Below, one piece after another: positions 5,150 through 6,661 of a stretch of DNA of 6,661 nucleotides. Made by a program: the position numbers and the translations under genes. How positions within the stretch are numbered: the stretch's first letter is position 1; each line of letters begins with the position of its first letter. This DNA comes from Acidobacterium sp. (GTDB lineage: Bacteria; Acidobacteriota; Terriglobia; Terriglobales; Acidobacteriaceae). The DNA is taken from positions 747-7,407 of the forward strand of contig PMAM01000344.1 of NCBI GenBank assembly GCA_003152595.1, given 5' to 3'. The notes below the pieces were generated by a model. It was not told the origin of the DNA. It saw only the letters and a list, made by a program, of their open reading frames with translations, and made no database searches.

Positions 5150-6661
5150 TTAGCGCTTGGCATTAATGGTTTTGGCTCCGCGTTTGGCCGCCCGCTTCGC
5201 TGCGATGGCGCGCATTTCGCGGCCCATGCTGGTACGGTTCATGACCATTTGCGTGGCAACACCGAGCAGGTTGCTGCCGGCCCAGTAGAGCGCGACGCCG
5301 GAGCCGATGTTCCACATCATCACGCCGAAGATAGCGGGCATCATGAAGGCCATCATGCGCTGCTGGCTCTGGTCCATGCCAGGCGAGGGCGTGAAGAACT
5401 GCGAGAGGAACATCGAGATGATGACCGAGAGCGGAAGGATGTGGAGCGCGTCCGCTGCGGAGAGGTCAGGCAGCCAGAGCCAGTGCGCCTGGCGCAGCTC
5501 GATGGCGTACATGAGCATGCGGTAGAAGCCGAAGAGCAGCGGATACTGCAGCAGCATGGGCAGGCATCCGCCAAACATGTTCACGCCCTCTTTCCGCTGC
5601 AGGTCGAACATCTCCTTGTTCATGTCCTGGCGGCGCGGGTCGGTGGTCTTGTACTTCGCGTACTTCGCCTTGATGGCATCCATCTGCGGCTGGATGCGCT
5701 GCATCTTGAGCGAAGACTTCATCATCATCACGCGCGTGGGCAGCATCGCGAGATTGAGAATGAGGGTGAGAACCAGAATGGCCCAGCCCCAGTTGGGAAT
5801 GCCGTGCGCAACGAAGTAGCGCAGCACCAGGAGCATGGGCTTTGCGATCCAGCCCCACCAGCCGAAGCTCACCACGTGCTCGAGGTTTTCGCCGCTGGCG
5901 GTGTGGACGGAGTCGAGCAGGTCGAGAAGCTTGGGACCCACGAAAAGGCGAGTGCTGAATTCGCCTCCGCTGGCGGCGCCCACGGCAGCACCCAGCAGCG
6001 GCATCTGATCGACGGCGTTCGGATCGGGGTGTGCCGGATTCTTCGGCACGGCCAGCGATTCATGCTGCGTCACGACCGCGGTGTCCTCAGGCGAGGTGGG
6101 CATGAAGATGGCCGCGAAGTAGAGATCGCTCACCCCGGCGTAGTCGAATGAGCCGCGCAGCGTGTCGCCACCGACGACTTTCTTGGCGGCGGTCTCGTCG
6201 GTCTTGCCGTTCTGCGACGTGGCGATGGTTGCTGCGGCGTAACCCTGCAGCGTGGCCTGGTCGCCGAGCCCGGACGGCCAGGCGAGCAGCGCTGCGACGG
6301 GCGCGCCATTCTGCGTGATGGAAATGTCGGCGCCGATGACGTAGCTGGAGTCGAAGTGGAAGGTCTTGCGGACGGTAAGCCCGCCGTAGGAGTAGTCGAA
6401 GGTGAGCGTCTTCGACCCGGTGCCCGGAACGCCGATGGTCCCGGTTTCCGATGGAACATAGAGCGCGGAATTGAGGCGATTCTTCAGGCCGGCATCGTAG
6501 GTAAACAGCGAGAGCGGCAAGCCGAACTTTGCCGCGGCCGCTTGATTGACCAGGTCCAGCGGGTTCTTCTGCGTATCGTCTTTGTATTTCTTCAGGAGCC
6601 AGGATTTCACGGCTCCGCCACGATTGGTGAAGGTGATGCGGTAGAGCTCGTTCTCGACGAC
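5150..6661 (-). CDS. yidC: Membrane protein insertase YidC, 5' end beyond the window
   Basis: YidC/Oxa1/Alb3 insertase of the cytoplasmic membrane, which inserts and folds membrane proteins alone or with SecYEG. 503 residues are visible, reading from the right edge without a stop. About 60-100 residues, including the first membrane segment, should lie outside. Visible residues 1 to about 265 are the periplasmic beta-sandwich domain of Gram-negative YidC. The conserved core then has TM2 (NWGWAILVLTLILNLAM, about 290-306), a basic cytoplasmic hairpin (309-363), GGCLP (364-368) opening TM3, TM4 (about 406-423), and TM5-TM6 (about 436-474, including LYW). A Lys/Arg-rich tail (488-503) follows, typical for ribosome contact. 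The groove Arg of TM2 (E. coli R366) aligns with Asn303. The GTG at 6610 is internal (...GGAVKSW), not a start. jag follows after 96 bases, and rnpA/rpmH would be expected upstream. Confidence 0.97.
   Translation of the reverse strand, partial: VVENELYRITFTNRGGAVKSWLLKKYKDDTQKNPLDLVNQAAAAKFGLPLSLFTYDAGLKNRLNSALYVPSETGTIGVPGTGSKTLTFDYSYGGLTVRKTFHFDSSYVIGADISITQNGAPVAALLAWPSGLGDQATLQGYAAATIATSQNGKTDETAAKKVVGGDTLRGSFDYAGVSDLYFAAIFMPTSPEDTAVVTQHESLAVPKNPAHPDPNAVDQMPLLGAAVGAASGGEFSTRLFVGPKLLDLLDSVHTASGENLEHVVSFGWWGWIAKPMLLVLRYFVAHGIPNWGWAILVLTLILNLAMLPTRVMMMKSSLKMQRIQPQMDAIKAKYAKYKTTDPRRQDMNKEMFDLQRKEGVNMFGGCLPMLLQYPLLFGFYRMLMYAIELRQAHWLWLPDLSAADALHILPLSVIISMFLSQFFTPSPGMDQSQQRMMAFMMPAIFGVMMWNIGSGVALYWAGSNLLGVATQMVMNRTSMGREMRAIAAKRAAKRGAKTINAKR

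Noticed and set aside
5249..6151. Plus-strand open frame of 300 codons
   Set aside because: Antisense to yidC; the His/Glu/Arg-rich product has no domain and merely mirrors yidC codon use.
5150..6610. yidC starting at GTG 6610
   Set aside because: The frame continues upstream to the window edge and the upstream residues (VENELYRITFTNRGGA) match the YidC periplasmic domain, so the GTG is an internal Val codon.

Overview
The window looks like chromosomal DNA of a high-GC Gram-negative-type bacterium. The best guess is Acidobacteriota (Terriglobia/Acidobacteriaceae). This rests on remembered resemblance of the YidC, Jag-like, ROK and nucleoside-hydrolase proteins to that group, not on a search. 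All six genes lie on the minus strand and are read from right to left. They fill almost the whole window, and no gene-free stretch exceeds about 150 bases. I see no rRNA, tRNA, CRISPR array, insertion sequence, prophage or integration site.

The right half (about 3073-6661) is the conserved yidC - jag - mnmE block, which in many bacteria follows rpmH-rnpA-yidD near the replication origin. YidC (5' end beyond the window) inserts and folds inner-membrane proteins. The small KH/R3H protein (Jag/KhpB-like) is a predicted RNA binder. MnmE is the GTPase of the tRNA wobble-uridine modification enzyme. The best mnmE start is a GTG at 4461 behind a strong Shine-Dalgarno sequence, not the longer frame that overlaps jag. 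The 96-base gap before jag holds an 11-bp direct repeat and an AT-rich dyad where a ribosome-binding site would be expected.

The left half is metabolic and regulatory. A predicted exported nucleoside hydrolase starts 9 bases after mnmE and is probably co-transcribed with it. After a 114-base gap with a stem-loop comes a classical SDR oxidoreductase of the gluconate-5-dehydrogenase/KduD/FabG type. After a further 152-base gap comes a ROK-family regulator (N-terminal winged helix plus a sugar-kinase-like domain with a zinc motif), cut by the left edge. SDR plus ROK suggests sugar or sugar-acid use, but the substrate cannot be read from the sequence.

I found no clearly new system. The points worth a second look are local: substitutions at family-signature positions (YidC groove arginine, nucleoside hydrolase histidine, ROK catalytic aspartate, KH GxxG loop), a perfect TACA-N2-TGTA box upstream of the ROK gene, and the repeats upstream of jag.
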